NCBI RefSeq assembly: GCF_016745275.1 | Contig: NZ_JADOEP010000008.1 | Span: forward strand, 62,001 to 126,000 | Source of the DNA: Enterococcus sp. BWB1-3 | GTDB lineage: Bacteria > Bacillota > Bacilli > Lactobacillales > Enterococcaceae | Direction: 5' to 3' | Length of the DNA stretch: 64,000 nt | Part shown: positions 61,336-64,000 of the stretch, piece after piece | Numbering within the stretch: the stretch's first letter is position 1 | Layout of the letters: each line of letters starts with the position of its first letter | Position numbers and translations under genes: made by a program | Notes under the pieces: generated by a model | Databases searched by the model: none | The model's input: only the letters and a program-made list of their open reading frames with translations | What the model was told of the DNA's origin: nothing

Positions 61336-62814
61336 GTGTTAGTGAGTCAGACTGTTACAGATTTTACAACACTTGTTATCCAATCCGGAGAATGGGAAGA
61401 AATAGACCGCCTCTATTTGGAAAACAGAGTTTTATGCTTAATCGGTGAAGAAATGATGGAGAACACCCCTGTCAGAAACGTTGAACAATCTGCTTTGGAG
61501 CTGGTTGAGCTGCTGCTTGCCAAAGCTCAGGAGAACCAGGTAATTGGGGATTTACAGGCAGAAACAGATATTCTGGAGGCTCAGCTGATGGATTTGCTGA
61601 CGCCCTCCCCCTCTGCTGTAAATAAATTTTTTTCAACCTTGTATGACGAATCACCCGAAAAAGCAACGAGCTATTTTTACAGGCTTTGTCAGGAAAACAA
61701 CTACATTAAAACAAAAGCGATTGCTCAAAACCTTTATTTCCCTGTTGAGACAGATTACGGTACTTTGGAAATTACAATCAATCTTTCCAAGCCCGAAAAA
61801 GATCCTAAGCAGATTGAAGCGGAAAGAAATGCGCCAAGCATTGCCTTTCCAAAATGTATGCTGTGTATGGAAAATGAAGGCTATCAGGGCAGACTGAATT
61901 ACCCTGCCCGCACCAACCATCGGATTATTCGAATGGATATTGCCGACGAAAAATGGGGCTTTCAGTATTCACCCTATGCATATTATAACGAACACTCGAT
62001 TATTCTGTCGGAAGAGCATCGACCAATGCTCATCAATGAAAAAACATTTCAGCGGCTGTTAAACATCACAGAGGTACTGCCTCACTATTTTGTTGGCTCA
62101 AATGCCGACTTGCCAATTGTCGGCGGCTCTATTCTGTCACACGACCATTATCAGGCAGGCCGTCACACATTTCCAATGGCCAAAGCCTCTGTTGAACAGA
62201 AATTTATAGTTCCCGGATTCGAGCAAATCCATGCTGGAATTGTAAAGTGGCCAATGTCTGTTATTCGACTAAGCAGCCGCTCGCAGGAAGACCTGATTCA
62301 AGCCTCTGTTATGATTTTAGAAAAATGGAGAAGTTATTCTGATCCGACAGTAAGGGTCTCAGCTTATTCAGAAGACGGAACTCCGCATCATACTATCACA
62401 CCAATTGCACGACGTAATGGAGAGCTGTTCGAGCTTGATCTGGTTTTGAGAGATAATAATACGTCAGAGGATCATCCGGATGGTATTTTCCATCCTCATA
62501 AAAATGTGCAGCATATCAAAAAAGAAAATATTGGTTTAATCGAAGTAATGGGACTGGCCATTCTTCCTCCCCGTCTGGCAGATGAAATAAAAGAGGTTGA
62601 AAACTATTTACTGAATAAACCAAATATAATCAATGATCGACATTTGGATTGGGCAAATCAGCTGAAGGAGCAAAATTTCACTGCTGAAACCGTTCGCTCT
62701 GTTATCGAAAACTCTATCGGACATATTTTTGAGCAAGTACTAATTGACGCTGGGGTTTTTAAAAGAGATACGGAAGGTCAGGAAGCCTTTCAGCGATTCA
62801 TTAATTATTTATAA
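61336..62814 (+). CDS. galT: UDP-glucose-hexose-1-phosphate uridylyltransferase, class II
   Basis: 492 aa from GTG 61336, 7 bases after GGAGG. It belongs to the GalT2 family of Firmicutes: CMLCMENEGYQGRLNYPARTNH (family region near 175, quoted here only as landmarks CMLCMENEG), NEHSIILSEEHRPM, GGSILSHDHYQAGRH with the HDH nucleotide-transfer site (about 270-277), and HHTITPIARRNG. It swaps UMP between UDP-glucose and galactose-1-phosphate. Confidence 0.93.
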   Translation: MLVSQTVTDFTTLVIQSGEWEEIDRLYLENRVLCLIGEEMMENTPVRNVEQSALELVELLLAKAQENQVIGDLQAETDILEAQLMDLLTPSPSAVNKFFSTLYDESPEKATSYFYRLCQENNYIKTKAIAQNLYFPVETDYGTLEITINLSKPEKDPKQIEAERNAPSIAFPKCMLCMENEGYQGRLNYPARTNHRIIRMDIADEKWGFQYSPYAYYNEHSIILSEEHRPMLINEKTFQRLLNITEVLPHYFVGSNADLPIVGGSILSHDHYQAGRHTFPMAKASVEQKFIVPGFEQIHAGIVKWPMSVIRLSSRSQEDLIQASVMILEKWRSYSDPTVRVSAYSEDGTPHHTITPIARRNGELFELDLVLRDNNTSEDHPDGIFHPHKNVQHIKKENIGLIEVMGLAILPPRLADEIKEVENYLLNKPNIINDRHLDWANQLKEQNFTAETVRSVIENSIGHIFEQVLIDAGVFKRDTEGQEAFQRFINYL

Positions 62815-62829
62815 AGAGAGGTTGATACG

Positions 62830-63810
62830 ATGGCTACAATTAAAGATATTGCACAGCTTGCCGGAGTATCTCCAGCAACTGTTTCCAGAGTATTGAATTA
62901 CGATGCCGAACTCTCTGTTGCACTGGAAACCAAGAAAAAAATTTTTGAAGCAGCAGAAGAATTGAACTATACCAAGTATAAAAAGAATCAGCGGGCAAGC
63001 AGTCAAACAGTTCGCTTAATTCAATGGTTCAGTGATCAGGAAGAACTGGAAGATATCTATTATCTTTCTATACGACTGGGAATCGAGAAGAGAGCAGAAG
63101 AAGCGAACGTTCAGCTAATCAAGGAATCCTTCGACACATTATCTGAACGAACTGCCGATGGGACGATTGCTCTTGGAAAATTCGATAACGATCAGATTAA
63201 GGAATTGGCTTCGCTGGATGGTGAACTGCTATTTGTTGACTTTGACGGAATCACCTATGGTCACAATTCAATTGTTGTCGATTTTTCTCAGGGAATGGAC
63301 TTGGTATTCAACCACTTTATGAAAGCAGGGTATAAAAAAATTGGTTGTTTGACAGGTGTTGAATTCACAAAAGGCAACAAAACGCGTGTTGAAGATCCCC
63401 GCTTCCAGTATTTGAAATCAAAGCTTGAAGCAGCAGAATTATTTGATGAGCAACTGATTATCTCTGCAGATTTTTCTTTGGATGATGGATATAGACAAAC
63501 TAAAAAATTTTTGGAGACACATTCTGAATATCCGGAAGCTTTGTTTGCCTCAAGTGATGCATTGGCAATCGGTGCTTTAAAAGCCTTTCAGGAAGCAGGT
63601 TTGCGCATTCCAGAAGAAATCTCTGTTATTGGATTTAATGATGTCAGTGTAGCGAAATATGTTTCACCTGCATTGACAACTGTAAAGGTTTATACAGAAT
63701 GGATGGGTGAACTGGCCATTGAAACAATGGATCAGCTGATTCGGGAACGTGCTCCTGTTCCAAGAAAGATCACTGTTGGAACTGAGCTGATTGTTCGCCA
63801 GTCCAGCTGA
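62830..63810 (+). CDS. galR: LacI-family regulator of the galactose operon
   Basis: 326 aa. The LacI HTH is IKDIAQLAGVSPATVSRVLN at residues 4-23, with a hinge at about 45-60 and a periplasmic-binding-type sensor domain (FASSDALAIGALKAF, ISVIGFNDVSVAKY). It starts 16 bases after the galT stop and is the last gene of the operon. By place and family it is the galactose repressor and should act on the site before galK. Confidence 0.9.
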   Translation: MATIKDIAQLAGVSPATVSRVLNYDAELSVALETKKKIFEAAEELNYTKYKKNQRASSQTVRLIQWFSDQEELEDIYYLSIRLGIEKRAEEANVQLIKESFDTLSERTADGTIALGKFDNDQIKELASLDGELLFVDFDGITYGHNSIVVDFSQGMDLVFNHFMKAGYKKIGCLTGVEFTKGNKTRVEDPRFQYLKSKLEAAELFDEQLIISADFSLDDGYRQTKKFLETHSEYPEALFASSDALAIGALKAFQEAGLRIPEEISVIGFNDVSVAKYVSPALTTVKVYTEWMGELAIETMDQLIRERAPVPRKITVGTELIVRQSS

Positions 63811-63854
63811 TTCACTTTAAAGACGAATAGCTGAAAGAAACGCTCTAATGAAAT

Positions 63855-63907
63855 ATCCACCTGTAATACCAGAACCAAAAATCTGATATTACAGGTGGAT
63901 TATTTTT
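63855..63907 (+). terminator. Terminator of the gal operon
   Basis: ATCCACCTGTAATA and TATTACAGGTGGAT form a 14-bp perfect stem, followed by TATTTTT. It lies 45 bases after the galR stop. From there to the window end I see nothing that can be named. Confidence 0.85.
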
Positions 63908-64000
63908 ATCGCTGTTTAGGACCTGTCTGAAAACTCTAGCGGCAACTATTTTCGAAAAAATGGACAGAGACTACTTTCCATTTAAAAAAGGATGCTGTCC

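Overview
The window looks like the chromosome of an Enterococcus or a close relative. It is low-GC Gram-positive sequence carrying a WxL/DUF916 surface-protein cluster, a Mga-type regulator, DeoR/BglG/PTS sugar genes and a class II galT operon. The genus is inferred from these families, not proven. No rRNA or tRNA gene was recognised.

1-10.2 kb: a leftward WxL surface-complex operon. In transcription order it is a response-regulator-like protein, a 1421-aa beta-helix protein with a C-terminal WxL-like domain, a small sortase-type protein, two WxL proteins, a DUF916/DUF3324 WxL-binding membrane protein, and a truncated membrane gene at the edge. Upstream lies a decayed tyrosine recombinase gene with a promoter diverging from it toward the operon. 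10.2-14.4 kb: a Mga-type regulator and a P-type cation ATPase, convergent.

14.5-37.3 kb: a leftward type IV pilus locus. It holds a coiled-coil protein, an unknown protein, a second response-regulator-like protein, a small membrane protein, a GH73 wall hydrolase, three minor pilin-like proteins, PilB, PilT, PilC, a major pilin, PilD, PilM, PilN and PilO. A 1298-aa beta-helix protein related to the WxL-cluster giant and a small unknown protein follow. At its head is an intact tyrosine recombinase inside a 1483-bp segment bounded by inverted 27-bp sites (21 bp identical). A good promoter inside the segment points away from the pilus genes in this assembly. Inversion would aim it at them. I read this as a phase-variation switch shown in the OFF orientation. 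The WxL locus carries a broken relative of the same switch with its promoter facing the operon, as if locked ON. Both loci also carry paralogous regulators and paralogous beta-helix proteins, so they look like two copies of one module.

37.3-44.3 kb: a dead cupin gene beside an NAD(P)-binding oxidoreductase under a MerR-type overspaced promoter, an M24-fold protein lacking two metal ligands, a DeoR regulator, a HAD hydrolase, a broken gene of unknown function, an ATP-grasp protein, and several intergenic repeats.

44.3-48.9 kb: a glycyl radical enzyme, its radical-SAM activase and a DeoR regulator. 48.9-56.2 kb: a leftward operon of BglG-type regulator, PTS IIA, IIB, IIC, M24 peptidase, M42 peptidase and a MalY/PatB-type C-S lyase. 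56.5-57.8 kb: an AbrB-like domain fused to a DUF998 membrane protein. 57.9-63.8 kb: galM, and divergently galK-galE-galT-galR, the Leloir pathway with its LacI-type regulator.
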